From Petrotoga sp. 9PW.55.5.1 (lineage in GTDB: Bacteria > Thermotogota > Thermotogae > Petrotogales > Petrotogaceae): a stretch of 37,551 bases of DNA. Every line of letters starts with the position of its first letter. Position 1 is the first letter of the stretch. The position numbers and the translations under genes were made by a program. Shown one piece after another: positions 16,464 to 23,834 of this stretch. Under the pieces are notes generated by a model that did no database searches, was not told where the DNA came from, and saw only the letters and a list, made by a program, of their open reading frames with translations. Location of the stretch: the NCBI RefSeq assembly GCF_003265365.1, contig NZ_AUPM01000032.1:1-37551 (forward strand). The letters are read 5' to 3'.

Positions 16464-17333
16464 ATGAAAAAAGTATTACTGGTAAGTTTTTTGGTAGTTT
16501 TAATCTCAGTATTCGGTTTTTCAGTAAAAATAGGGCTTTCAGTTTCAACGTTAAACAACCCGTTTTTTGTTGACTTAGTAAATGGAGCTAGAGACAAAGC
16601 AGAAGAATTAGACGTAGAATTCTTGGTGGTTGATGCAAGAGACGATCCAGCGAAACAATTAAATGATGTAGAAGATCTAATAAGACAAAGGGTAGATGTA
16701 ATTTTAATTAATCCTACAGACAGTGATGCAATAGTCTCAGCAGTTGAAGAGGCAAATGATGCTAAGATCCCAGTAATAACAGTTGATAGAAGTGCCAACG
16801 GTGGTGATGTATTACTACACATAGCTTCTGATAATGTATCTGGAGGAAGAATGGCAGGAGCTTTCATAGCGGAAAAATTAGGTGGTCAAGGAAAAGTTAT
16901 CGAACTAGTAGGAGTTCCAGGAACTTCATCCGCTAGAGAAAGAGGTCAGGGTTTCAACCAAGAAATTTCTAAATATTCTGGAATCTCAGTTGTTGCAAGG
17001 CAAACTGCCAATTATAACAGAGCTGAAGGTTTGACAGTTATGGAAAATTTACTACAAGCCTATCCCGATGTTGATGCTGTTTTCGCTCACAATGATGAAA
17101 TGGCTTTAGGTGCTTTGGAAGCAATTAAAGCTGCTGGTAAATTAAAAGATATTATTATAGTAGGCTTTGATGCAACTCCTGATGCAGTAGCTTCTGTAGA
17201 AAATGGAGAACTAAGTGCGACAATTGCCCAGCAACCATATGAAATGGGTTCTATGGCAGTAGAAAAAGCATATGAATACATTAACACAAATACTATTTAT
17301 TTCCCAGTTCCTTTAAGCCTTGTAACAAAATAA
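16464..17333 (+). CDS. rbsB: Ribose ABC transporter, periplasmic binding protein
   Basis: 289 residues with a signal peptide (MKKVLLVSFLVVLISVFGFS) and no lipobox Cys, so a soluble periplasmic protein. Ribose-contact segments match RbsB: NNPFF, 'VDRSANGG', 'SARERGQGF', 'HNDEMALG', 'GFDATPDAV' and 'AQQPYEMG'. A strong AAAGGAGGT ribosome binding site precedes the ATG. It is followed directly by an intrinsic terminator, which would favour higher RbsB output than RbsK. The 59-bp gap after rbsC is the longest inside the operon up to this point and holds no operator. Confidence 0.96.
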   Translation: MKKVLLVSFLVVLISVFGFSVKIGLSVSTLNNPFFVDLVNGARDKAEELDVEFLVVDARDDPAKQLNDVEDLIRQRVDVILINPTDSDAIVSAVEEANDAKIPVITVDRSANGGDVLLHIASDNVSGGRMAGAFIAEKLGGQGKVIELVGVPGTSSARERGQGFNQEISKYSGISVVARQTANYNRAEGLTVMENLLQAYPDVDAVFAHNDEMALGALEAIKAAGKLKDIIIVGFDATPDAVASVENGELSATIAQQPYEMGSMAVEKAYEYINTNTIYFPVPLSLVTK

Positions 17334-17360
17334 AAAAAGGGGGATACATCCCCCTTTTTT
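17332..17360 (+). terminator. Intrinsic terminator between rbsB and rbsK
   Basis: GGGGG (17339-17343) and CCCCC (17350-17354) form a GC stem around ATACAT, flanked by A7 on the left and T6 on the right. This is a textbook hairpin plus U-tract. rbsK lies 30 bp further on without a visible new promoter, so partial read-through is likely. The flanking A and T tracts mean it could also stop antisense transcripts. Confidence 0.9.
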
Positions 17361-17390
17361 ATTAAGAGATTATTAAGGAGTGATAGAAAA

Positions 17391-18317
17391 GTGATTGCAG
17401 TAATTGGTAGTAGCAATATGGACATAGTCTTTAATGTAGATCATTTCACTTTACCTGGCGAAACACAAAAAGCCCTCTCACTAGACTTTTACTATGGAGG
17501 AAAGGGAGCGAACCAAGCAGTAGCAGTTGCTAAACTCTCTGAAGAGCCTGTTTGCTTTTGTAGCTGTTTAGGAAATGATGATTATGGTAAGGAAATCTCT
17601 AAAAACTTTCAAAATTACAAAATAGAGGGATACATTGTTGAAAAAAATGAAAAGACAGGTAGAGCCTATATTGAAGTTGACAAAAGTGGTGAAAATAGAA
17701 TAATTCTTTTTCCTGGTGCCAATGAAAAAGTAGACAAATTAAGAGTAGACAAATTTCTAAATCAGTATGGCAAAAATATAGAAATATGCTTGCTTCAAAA
17801 TGAAATCCCTATGGAAAGTGTTGAATACGCTGTTTCTAGATTGAAAAAAGAAAATATAACCATTGTTTACGATCCAGCTCCTGTAGGGGGCACTGAAATA
17901 GAAATTATTGATGGTATAGATTTTCTAACTCCTAATGAAAAAGAGTTCAAATTTTTATGTGAAAAAACAAAAATTCCTTTTGATGAAAATGATCCGAAAC
18001 AATCGATGTCTACTTTTAAAGATTTAAGCAAAGTAAAAAACTTAATTTTAAAAATGGGGGATAAAGGAGTTTATTATTTAGATGAACAAAATAATTTTGG
18101 AAATATTAGAAAACTAAAAGTAAATGCCATAGATACTACAGGAGCAGGAGACGTTTTTAATGGAGCTTTTGCTGTAGCTTTTGGCAAATCAAAAGATCTA
18201 TTAAAAAGTCTTAACTTTGCCAATGTAGCTGCAGCTCTATCAGTAACAAAAAAGGGAGCTCAATCATCCATACCAAAAAAAGAACAAGTCCTAAGCCATT
18301 TTCAAATCACCTCTTGA
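17391..18317 (+). CDS. rbsK: Ribokinase
   Basis: Phosphorylates ribose to ribose-5-phosphate. 308 residues, PfkB fold: N-terminal GSSNMDIVF, GGKGANQAVAVAKL (36-49), and the ATP/anion-hole motif DTTGAGD (248-254) with catalytic Asp254, then NFANVAAALSVTKKGAQ near the C-terminus. GTG start with AAGGAGTGA upstream. The TGA stop (18315-18317) lies inside the palindrome CCTCTTGAGAGG of a dispersed repeat, so the last few residues (about QITS) are set by the repeat rather than the kinase. Last gene of the ribose operon, after an internal terminator. Confidence 0.96.
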   Translation: MIAVIGSSNMDIVFNVDHFTLPGETQKALSLDFYYGGKGANQAVAVAKLSEEPVCFCSCLGNDDYGKEISKNFQNYKIEGYIVEKNEKTGRAYIEVDKSGENRIILFPGANEKVDKLRVDKFLNQYGKNIEICLLQNEIPMESVEYAVSRLKKENITIVYDPAPVGGTEIEIIDGIDFLTPNEKEFKFLCEKTKIPFDENDPKQSMSTFKDLSKVKNLILKMGDKGVYYLDEQNNFGNIRKLKVNAIDTTGAGDVFNGAFAVAFGKSKDLLKSLNFANVAAALSVTKKGAQSSIPKKEQVLSHFQITS

Positions 18318-18357
18318 GAGGGGTATGGATTTAAATTCCCCTTTTTGAAGGGGAATT
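18310..18357. repeat. Dispersed palindromic repeat / bidirectional terminator
   Basis: Two palindromes in tandem: CCTCT/AGAGG (18310-18314/18317-18321) and AATTCCCCTT/AAGGGGAATT (18334-18343/18348-18357, 4-base loop). The 22 bases at 18331-18352 match, inverted, 455-476 in the mosaic at the start of the window, and the first palindrome matches the CCCCTCTCAAGAGGGG units there. It sits between the convergent rbsK and transporter genes and could stop transcription from both sides. Confidence 0.8.
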
Positions 18358-18371
18358 AGACCCACTGTCTT

Positions 18372-19574
18372 TCATGAATTATTACTGTATAACTTTTGCA
18401 AGATACCGTTCTTTTTTAGCGGTATATAGAGCTTATACATGAATAATAAAGCGATTAAATAAAAAATCGAACTTATTAAAAATAAATAGGTGTAACCATT
18501 TGGAAGCACACTAACAACTCCAAAAACTGTAGCTGCTAAGGATCTTATCAAGAAATTAGCAGAGTTTCTGAGACTGTTTATAGAGGTGACTCTATTTTGA
18601 GGCATGGAACTCAATACAGAAGTAGTTTCTACTGGATTAGTCATATTTGTAAAAGAAAACCTTAAAGCATAAAAAACAACAAATACGAAAGGATTTCGAA
18701 TGAAACCAAGACCTATTATCAAGGGAACAACTAAACCGTTTAAAAAGAATGTATATTTAAAGGGTCCAAATTTTTTAGATAATTTAGGAGATAAAGCAGA
18801 ACCCATGGCAGCTCCAAACTGAGCAATAGATAATGATATACCTATTAAAGCTGGAGACATGTCAAATAGATCCTTGTATATCACATTTCCAAAATTGACA
18901 AACAACCCTGCACCAAAGGCTATTGTCATTGTTCTTAATAGATAAAACTTTATTATATATTTCTCTTCTTTATTATACTGAGAAAAATCAAAAACTTTGT
19001 TAAAAGTTAATCCTTTATCACCTAAGCTTTCTGGAACTTTCCTTAAAAAGATTGGCGAAACTGCATAGCAGATTCCTGTAATATAAAGAGTAGTTCTTAA
19101 ACCAATATATTCTCCCATGAATCCACCAATAAAATTACCTAAAATACCACTAGCCATAAAAATTGCGAAGTTATATCCAAAAGCTGCACCTCGGATCGAA
19201 TGATCAGTAACATCTATCAAATAAGAATTAAGAAGTAACTGTCTAGACGCCATAAATCCACCGTTTATAAATCCAAGGACCAATAAAATATATTCGTAAG
19301 GGAAGGAGCTTCTTATTAAAAGTAAAAATCCAAAACCTAGGGAAGAAATTAAAATCATCCTTTTCTTCCCTATTTTATCCCCAAGAACTCCTATAATAAT
19401 ACCTATTATTGCTGCCCCTAACATTTCAAATGATGTCATGCGCCCTATAAACTGATTAGTATAACCAATATCTCTTAAAAATAAATTAAACACGACTTTG
19501 TATATAGCCCAAAACGTACTACTAATAGAGGAAAAAATTAGCAAATTAACTACTTTTCCCGGCAGCTTTACCAC
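18372..19574 (-). CDS. Major facilitator superfamily transporter
   Basis: 400 residues with about 12 hydrophobic segments and a basic loop between helices 2 and 3 (GVLGDKIGKKRMILIS), the MFS A-type motif. A matching region appears in the second half (SPKLSKKFGPFKYTF). Substrate not evident. The GTG start at 19574 overlaps its own GAGG; no better upstream start exists because an in-frame TAA lies 6 codons up, so the true start may be a few codons inside. A 25-bp inverted repeat and an extended -10 lie immediately upstream. Follows the gamma-glutamyltransferase gene in the same direction. Confidence 0.85.
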   Translation of the reverse strand: MVKLPGKVVNLLIFSSISSTFWAIYKVVFNLFLRDIGYTNQFIGRMTSFEMLGAAIIGIIIGVLGDKIGKKRMILISSLGFGFLLLIRSSFPYEYILLVLGFINGGFMASRQLLLNSYLIDVTDHSIRGAAFGYNFAIFMASGILGNFIGGFMGEYIGLRTTLYITGICYAVSPIFLRKVPESLGDKGLTFNKVFDFSQYNKEEKYIIKFYLLRTMTIAFGAGLFVNFGNVIYKDLFDMSPALIGISLSIAQFGAAMGSALSPKLSKKFGPFKYTFFLNGLVVPLIIGLGFIRNPFVFVVFYALRFSFTNMTNPVETTSVLSSMPQNRVTSINSLRNSANFLIRSLAATVFGVVSVLPNGYTYLFLISSIFYLIALLFMYKLYIPLKKNGILQKLYSNNS

Positions 19575-19578
19575 CTCA

Positions 19579-19603
19579 ATATAGTTAGCTTATCTAACTA
19601 TAT
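19579..19603. promoter_or_regulatory. Operator-like inverted repeat upstream of the MFS gene
   Basis: ATATAGTTAG and CTAACTAT AT form perfect 10-bp arms around CTTAT (19579-19588/19594-19603). It lies directly downstream of a predicted extended -10, so it would cover the transcription start. TAGTTAG-n-CTAACTA layouts are seen for MarR-type repressors; no MarR gene is in the window. Confidence 0.6.
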
Positions 19604-19610
19604 CATACCA
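19602..19610 (-). promoter_or_regulatory. Predicted extended -10 promoter of the MFS gene
   Basis: Minus-strand TGGTATGAT (plus ATCATACCA) immediately before the inverted repeat. No clear -35. It would allow transcription of the transporter independent of the upstream gamma-glutamyltransferase gene. Confidence 0.4.
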
Positions 19611-19651
19611 CCGTTATTTATATTATTTTAAATAATTTCATTAACTTTATT

Positions 19652-21256
19652 TTAAAAGCAAGCGATATTACTATCTGCTCTCGGTTCAGTACCTCCTACG
19701 AGTACTCCATTACCTGTTTTGTATATAAATTGACCCCTTCCAAATATAGAAGGATTAAGAGAAACTTTTATCTGATGACCTTTATCTTCTAAAGATTGAA
19801 GTATATGAGTAGAAAATTCTTTTTCCACTAATATCTCTTTTCCTCCTGTCCATTGCCAACGAGGTGCATCCAAAGCTGCTTGGGGATTAAAATTAAAATC
19901 TATAAAATTTGTTAGAAACTGCAAATGGCCTTGTGGTTGCATATATCCTCCCATAACTCCAAAAGGGCCAATAGCTTTTCCATTTTTCGTTATAAAGCCG
20001 GGTATGATAGTATGATAAGGCCTTTTTAAAGGCTTTAGACAGTTGTGATCTTTTTCATCCAAAGAAAAACTTACTCCTCGATTTTGTAAACTTATCCCCG
20101 TTTCTGGAACAACTATCCCCGAACCAAAACCCATGTAGTTACTTTGAATATACGAAACCATGTTCCCATATTTATCAGCGGTACAAAAATAAACGGTACC
20201 TCCTGAAAAAGGATCTCCCGGTTCAGGCATAATAGCTTCATCAGAAATTAATTTTCTTCTTTCTTTTGCATAATTTTCTGATAACAGCTCATCAACTGAA
20301 ACTTTCATATCTTTTATATCAGTTATATACTTTAACCCGTCACTAAAAGCTAATTTCAGAGATTCTATCTGTCTATGATAATTTTCTACATCTTCTTTAC
20401 ATTTTAATTCAAACCCTTTTAAAATGTTAAGAGCTATCAGTACTATCATTCCTTGCCCGTTGGGGGGTAACTCCCAAACATCGTAACCCCTGTAATTAAC
20501 CTTGAGTGGTTTCACCCACAATGGTTCATAATTTTCCAAATCTTCTTGCGATATGTATCCTCCCGTATCTTTTGAAAACTTCACAATTTTATCCGCTAGC
20601 TCTCCTGAATAAAAACTTTCTGATTTTGATCTTGCTATCGATTCTAAGGTTTTAGCATGAAGTTGCGATTTCCATATATCGCCTATATTTGGTGAAGTTC
20701 CATCAGGAGCAAATACCTCAAACCAGTTTTTAAAAACTTCTCCTTTTAATACCTTTTTATAACTTTTATGCGCCCTCTGCCAAGCATTAGCTGTAACAGG
20801 AGAGACAGGAAAACCTTCATACGCATATTTGATAGCAGGTAATAAAAGATCTTCAAACGTTAATTCACCAAATTTTTCTGATAAAGCTATCCATGCAGCT
20901 GGAGCGCCAGGAACGGTAACAGACTCCCAACCAAACGATGGTATCTTTTGAAATCCATTTGATTTTAATTTTTTTATGGTTAAATCTTTTGGGGCATATC
21001 CGCTAGAATTTAGACCATAAATTTCACCATCTTTGTAAACAATAGCGAAAGCATCACCGCCTATTCCATTTGAAGTGGGTTCTAAAACCGTTAAACTTGC
21101 TGCCACTGCGACTGCTGCATCTACTGCGTTACCACCTTTTTTTAAAATTTCTACTCCTATTTCAGAAGCCAAAGGGTTTGAAGTGGCAACCATACCGTTT
21201 CTAGCATAAATAGGAATTCTTTTTGACGCATAAGGAAATTTTAGTGGATCAAACAT
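19652..21256 (-). CDS. Gamma-glutamyltransferase family protein (cytoplasmic, YwrD-like)
   Basis: 534 residues of the N-terminal nucleophile hydrolase type, which cleave themselves to expose a Thr that attacks gamma-glutamyl amides. Landmarks: GGNAVDAAVAVAASLTVLEPTSNGIGGDAF (41-70), 'ESVTVPGAPAAW', 'LPPNGQGM', and the cleavage site SGGTVYF with Thr354 as nucleophile followed by 'DKYGNMVSYIQS'. No signal peptide is visible, unlike periplasmic Ggt, so it is a cytoplasmic YwrD-like member. ATG with AAAGGGG upstream and its own extended -10 promoter. It probably leads a two-gene unit with the transporter, which may import a related amide or peptide (inference). Confidence 0.93.
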   Translation of the reverse strand: MFDPLKFPYASKRIPIYARNGMVATSNPLASEIGVEILKKGGNAVDAAVAVAASLTVLEPTSNGIGGDAFAIVYKDGEIYGLNSSGYAPKDLTIKKLKSNGFQKIPSFGWESVTVPGAPAAWIALSEKFGELTFEDLLLPAIKYAYEGFPVSPVTANAWQRAHKSYKKVLKGEVFKNWFEVFAPDGTSPNIGDIWKSQLHAKTLESIARSKSESFYSGELADKIVKFSKDTGGYISQEDLENYEPLWVKPLKVNYRGYDVWELPPNGQGMIVLIALNILKGFELKCKEDVENYHRQIESLKLAFSDGLKYITDIKDMKVSVDELLSENYAKERRKLISDEAIMPEPGDPFSGGTVYFCTADKYGNMVSYIQSNYMGFGSGIVVPETGISLQNRGVSFSLDEKDHNCLKPLKRPYHTIIPGFITKNGKAIGPFGVMGGYMQPQGHLQFLTNFIDFNFNPQAALDAPRWQWTGGKEILVEKEFSTHILQSLEDKGHQIKVSLNPSIFGRGQFIYKTGNGVLVGGTEPRADSNIACF

Positions 21257-21300
21257 TTTTTATCCCCTTTCTTTTAATGTTATTTTAAGGTACATCAGTT

Positions 21301-21309
21301 ATTATAGCA
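21301..21309 (-). promoter_or_regulatory. Predicted extended -10 promoter of the gamma-glutamyltransferase gene
   Basis: Minus-strand TGCTATAAT (plus ATTATAGCA), a perfect TGn-TATAAT, about 45 bp upstream of the ATG. No strong -35. Confidence 0.6.
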
Positions 21310-21385
21310 TTGAAATTGAATTTAATTAGGTAATATTTTTTGTTGGTTAAAATTTTTTTCAAGGGTAATTTCAGGAGGTGACATT

Positions 21386-21907
21386 ATGATGAAAAATAAG
21401 ATTTCAACGATTTTTTTGATATTTCTTTTGTTTATATTCACAGCTTTTTCAAATAATACAGAATATCAGAACTTATCAACTATTAATTTTGTGTCTTCTA
21501 CCTACAATGAAAATCTTTATTTTATTGACTTAATTATTGAAATGGAAATGGAAGAAGATAATCCATCTAGATTGCTTTTAGGAGTCTATGATTTGGCTTC
21601 AACTGATAACTATACAGTAAAATCAAAAGAAATAAACGATATAAACTACAATCTGGATTATAGCTCAGCTTTTAAATCAAGTAAAAATAAAATTTATAAC
21701 CTTTCTAAAAGTTTTGATAATAATTCATCTAAGGTTGATCCAAACGTTAAAAATAGAAATTATAAAAATGATTTTTCCTATAATAACAAAATCAACAATA
21801 AGATAAAATGGAAAAGCAAATCTTTAGATTTAATTACCTATGATTTTTTTAACACAGATAATTTACATATAATAGAAATTCAAAAAAATGTATTCATATT
21901 TTCTTGA
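21386..21907 (+). CDS. Secreted Asn-rich protein of unknown function
   Basis: 173 residues beginning with a clear signal peptide (KISTIFLIFLLFIFTAFS); strong AGGAGGTG before the ATG. The mature part is rich in Asn, Ser, Lys and Tyr (for example the stretch NYKNDFSYNNKINNKIKWK) and has no Cys. No domain recognised. It lies 80 bp upstream of a small outer-membrane-like protein gene, and the promoter of that gene overlaps its stop codon, so the neighbours can be expressed separately. Probably an envelope or periplasmic protein limited to close relatives. Confidence 0.65.
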   Translation: MMKNKISTIFLIFLLFIFTAFSNNTEYQNLSTINFVSSTYNENLYFIDLIIEMEMEEDNPSRLLLGVYDLASTDNYTVKSKEINDINYNLDYSSAFKSSKNKIYNLSKSFDNNSSKVDPNVKNRNYKNDFSYNNKINNKIKWKSKSLDLITYDFFNTDNLHIIEIQKNVFIFS

Positions 21908-21932
21908 TTTAACAGAATAAAGCTGGTATAAT
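21904..21932 (+). promoter_or_regulatory. Strong sigma-70-type promoter of the outer-membrane-like protein gene
   Basis: TTGATT (21904-21909), 17-bp spacer, TATAAT (21927-21932) with an extended TGG directly before it. The best -35/-10 pair in the window. The -35 overlaps the stop codon of the preceding gene. Consistent with a highly expressed envelope protein. Confidence 0.85.
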
Positions 21933-21952
21933 ATTAAACAGGTTTAATATTA
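21929..21952. promoter_or_regulatory. Perfect inverted repeat over the transcription start of the outer-membrane-like gene
   Basis: TAATATTAAAC (21929-21939) and GTTTAATATTA (21942-21952) are 11-bp perfect arms with a 2-base centre. The left arm overlaps the -10 box and the repeat spans the predicted start point (about 21938-21940), as an operator would. The arms are too AT-rich for a stable RNA hairpin and too early in the transcript for a terminator. Confidence 0.65.
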
Positions 21953-21987
21953 CTAAAAATCATAAATTTGAAAGAGGAGGGAAAAAC

Positions 21988-22551
21988 ATGAAAAAGGTTT
22001 TAGCAACATTGTTAGTAGGTATGTTGGCAGTGTTCAGCTTTGCCGCATTTGAAGTTACAGTAGGATATGCCAATACTTCTTTATCTGCAAGTGACACTAC
22101 AGCAGCATCTGATGTTACACTACATGGCTTGAGTGTTGGAGCAAACTATCTCTACGATGGTTTGGGAATTGAAGGTGGTTCTTTGTTAGTAGGAGGTACG
22201 TTTGATTATTACTTCCCAACAGATTTCGTTAATAATGACACCGTTACTGCTACAGATGTTTCTAATATGCTTATTGGAATTAACGCAGGTTATAGACACA
22301 GTTTCGACGCCTTCTTCGTTCAAGGGTTATTTAACTATTCCTTTGGATTAGGAGACGGAAAGGTTTTTAACAGTGTTTTAAGTTTTGGTGGAGGAGTAGG
22401 AGCAACCTTTGCAGTTCAAAATCTAGATATGAACGTTGGAGCAGACGTGTTGTTTGAAATGCCCACTTTATCAGATGATTACAAAGAAATTTACTCTGAT
22501 GAATTAAAATTAAGACCTGCATTTAAAGTTCACGCTGGTGTTCAATTCTAA
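21988..22551 (+). CDS. Small outer-membrane (toga) beta-barrel-like protein
   Basis: 187 residues: a signal peptide (MKKVLATLLVGMLAVFSFA) then alternating hydrophobic/polar strands rich in Gly and aromatic residues (FEVTVGYANTSL, LHGLSVGANYLYDGLGI, LIGINAGYRHSFDAFFVQGLF, LSFGGGVGATFAVQNLDMN). It ends in Phe (KVHAGVQF), the usual terminal residue for barrel insertion by BamA. About eight strands can be drawn, so an OmpA-like or OmpX-like small barrel. GAGGAGGG precedes the ATG. Own strong promoter and own terminator: a monocistronic, probably abundant protein of the outer sheath. Confidence 0.8.
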   Translation: MKKVLATLLVGMLAVFSFAAFEVTVGYANTSLSASDTTAASDVTLHGLSVGANYLYDGLGIEGGSLLVGGTFDYYFPTDFVNNDTVTATDVSNMLIGINAGYRHSFDAFFVQGLFNYSFGLGDGKVFNSVLSFGGGVGATFAVQNLDMNVGADVLFEMPTLSDDYKEIYSDELKLRPAFKVHAGVQF

Positions 22552-22564
22552 AAAACAACCTAAT

Positions 22565-22588
22565 AAACCTCCCAAAATTGGGAGGTTT
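22565..22588. terminator. Bidirectional intrinsic terminator
   Basis: AAACCTCCCAA (22565-22575) pairs with TTGGGAGGTTT (22578-22588) around a 2-base centre. A T-rich run follows on the plus strand, and the mirrored A/T tract serves the minus strand. It lies between the convergent outer-membrane-like and acetyltransferase genes and touches the stop of the latter. Confidence 0.88.
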
Positions 22589-23163
22589 TATTTTAGTTTT
22601 TTCTTCATTTCTATAGCAACAACTTGATAACCTAATTTTTGAAGTAAAGTTTGTAAAAATTTTAAATATTTAGGTAAGGTTATAACCTTTTGTTTTTGGA
22701 ATCCTTTCATTAAACTAATATATTTTTCTTGGAAGCCTAAACTTTTATACAAATTATATGCAACTTTGTTATTACCAAACACATTGAGACCTAGAGTTTT
22801 TATATTTTCTTGCTTCAATTTGTCTTCTAATTCTATTATCGCATTTTTCGCATAACCCTTGTTTTGGTACTTTGAAAATATTCTTATGTCATAAATAAAG
22901 GCATTCTTACGTTTATAATCAACAAAAACCCACATTCTTCCAGCAAAATTATCATTAACCGTTATATTGTATCCCTGATTTTTTTTATTACTTGATTCTT
23001 CTTTAAGTATCTCTTCTATTTGGTTTTCAGATCTTTCAAGTGCATCATGGAAGGGAATTAATAAATTTTCAGCCAAAACTTTTGCATATTCTTCATATAA
23101 ATTATTTTTGTATAGTTCAAACTCTTCTTTTAACATCGTTTTAAGTTCCGTTTTAAAAAACAC
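22588..23163 (-). CDS. GNAT-family N-acetyltransferase
   Basis: 191 residues. The N-terminal third is a charged helical segment (EFELYKNNLYEEYAKVLAENL). The GNAT core covers about 65-155: strand 'AGRMWVFVDYKRKNAFIYDIRIF', acetyl-CoA loop 'KYQNKGYAKNAI' (Q/RxxGxG/A) and 'LNVFGNNKVAYNLYKSLGF'. The last 35 residues are basic and possibly amphipathic. The annotated GTG at 23163 overlaps its own GGAGGTG, so the real start is unsure; an in-frame ATG nine codons later (23136) is too far from that site. Last gene of the minus-strand polysaccharide arm, 17 bp behind the PHP phosphatase. It may acetylate sugar or protein; unknown. Confidence 0.82.
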   Translation of the reverse strand: MFFKTELKTMLKEEFELYKNNLYEEYAKVLAENLLIPFHDALERSENQIEEILKEESSNKKNQGYNITVNDNFAGRMWVFVDYKRKNAFIYDIRIFSKYQNKGYAKNAIIELEDKLKQENIKTLGLNVFGNNKVAYNLYKSLGFQEKYISLMKGFQKQKVITLPKYLKFLQTLLQKLGYQVVAIEMKKKLK

Positions 23164-23180
23164 CTCCGAGCGTTGAAAAA

Positions 23181-23813
23181 TTATATTCTTAATAGATCAA
23201 AAGCTTTGGAAGTTATATAACTATATTTTTCAAAAAGAGACAGATCCACACTTTTTCTGTTGGAGATACCGTGATTATCCGTTGCTAAAAAATCTACTAG
23301 ATGATTATCTAAATAATATTTTCCTTCTTCCGTTTTTATCCCTTCAAAGTTAACCTGGAAAAAAACCCCCATTTCTTTTAGACGTTGAATAATATCTCGA
23401 TTCTCATACAACCATTTATACCTTTCTACGTGTACCAGAATAACATCATAACCATCCAATTGTAGATTGAAAATACTATCTAGCGCATAAGTTGGGAAAG
23501 GTTGTGTTGGAAATTCAACAAGAACAAAAGAATTAAAAGGTATAAATCCTTTATATTTCGGTGTTAAGTACAATTCGCTAGCAAGGTATGTCTTTACATT
23601 AACACTATTTTCTATAGTCTCTTTTACTTCATTATATGTTTTCTTTATTTTATCTATACTTGTGTTCACAGATGGATTATTAATATGAGGAGTAAATATT
23701 ACATGATCTATGTTATTTTCCTCATATCTTTTCAACTCATTAATTGTTTCTTCTAAACTTTCCACACCATCATCAACATCTGGCAAAAGGTGACAATGAA
23801 TGTCGATATACAT
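23181..23813 (-). CDS. PHP-domain protein-tyrosine phosphatase (CpsB/YwqE type)
   Basis: Manganese-dependent phosphatases of this family remove phosphate from the tyrosine cluster of BY-kinases in capsule/exopolysaccharide systems. 210 residues, slightly shorter than the typical 240-250. Metal-binding motifs: IDIHCHLLPDVDDG (residues 3-16), 'FTPHINNP' at about 40-47, 'LASELYL', 'LVHVERY' and the C-terminal 'ATDNHGISNR'. It is encoded 21 bp downstream of the BY-kinase gene, the usual partner order, so the two are translated from one message. Confidence 0.92.
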   Translation of the reverse strand: MYIDIHCHLLPDVDDGVESLEETINELKRYEENNIDHVIFTPHINNPSVNTSIDKIKKTYNEVKETIENSVNVKTYLASELYLTPKYKGFIPFNSFVLVEFPTQPFPTYALDSIFNLQLDGYDVILVHVERYKWLYENRDIIQRLKEMGVFFQVNFEGIKTEEGKYYLDNHLVDFLATDNHGISNRKSVDLSLFEKYSYITSKAFDLLRI

Positions 23814-23834
23814 GTCTATCCCCCTTATTTTATT

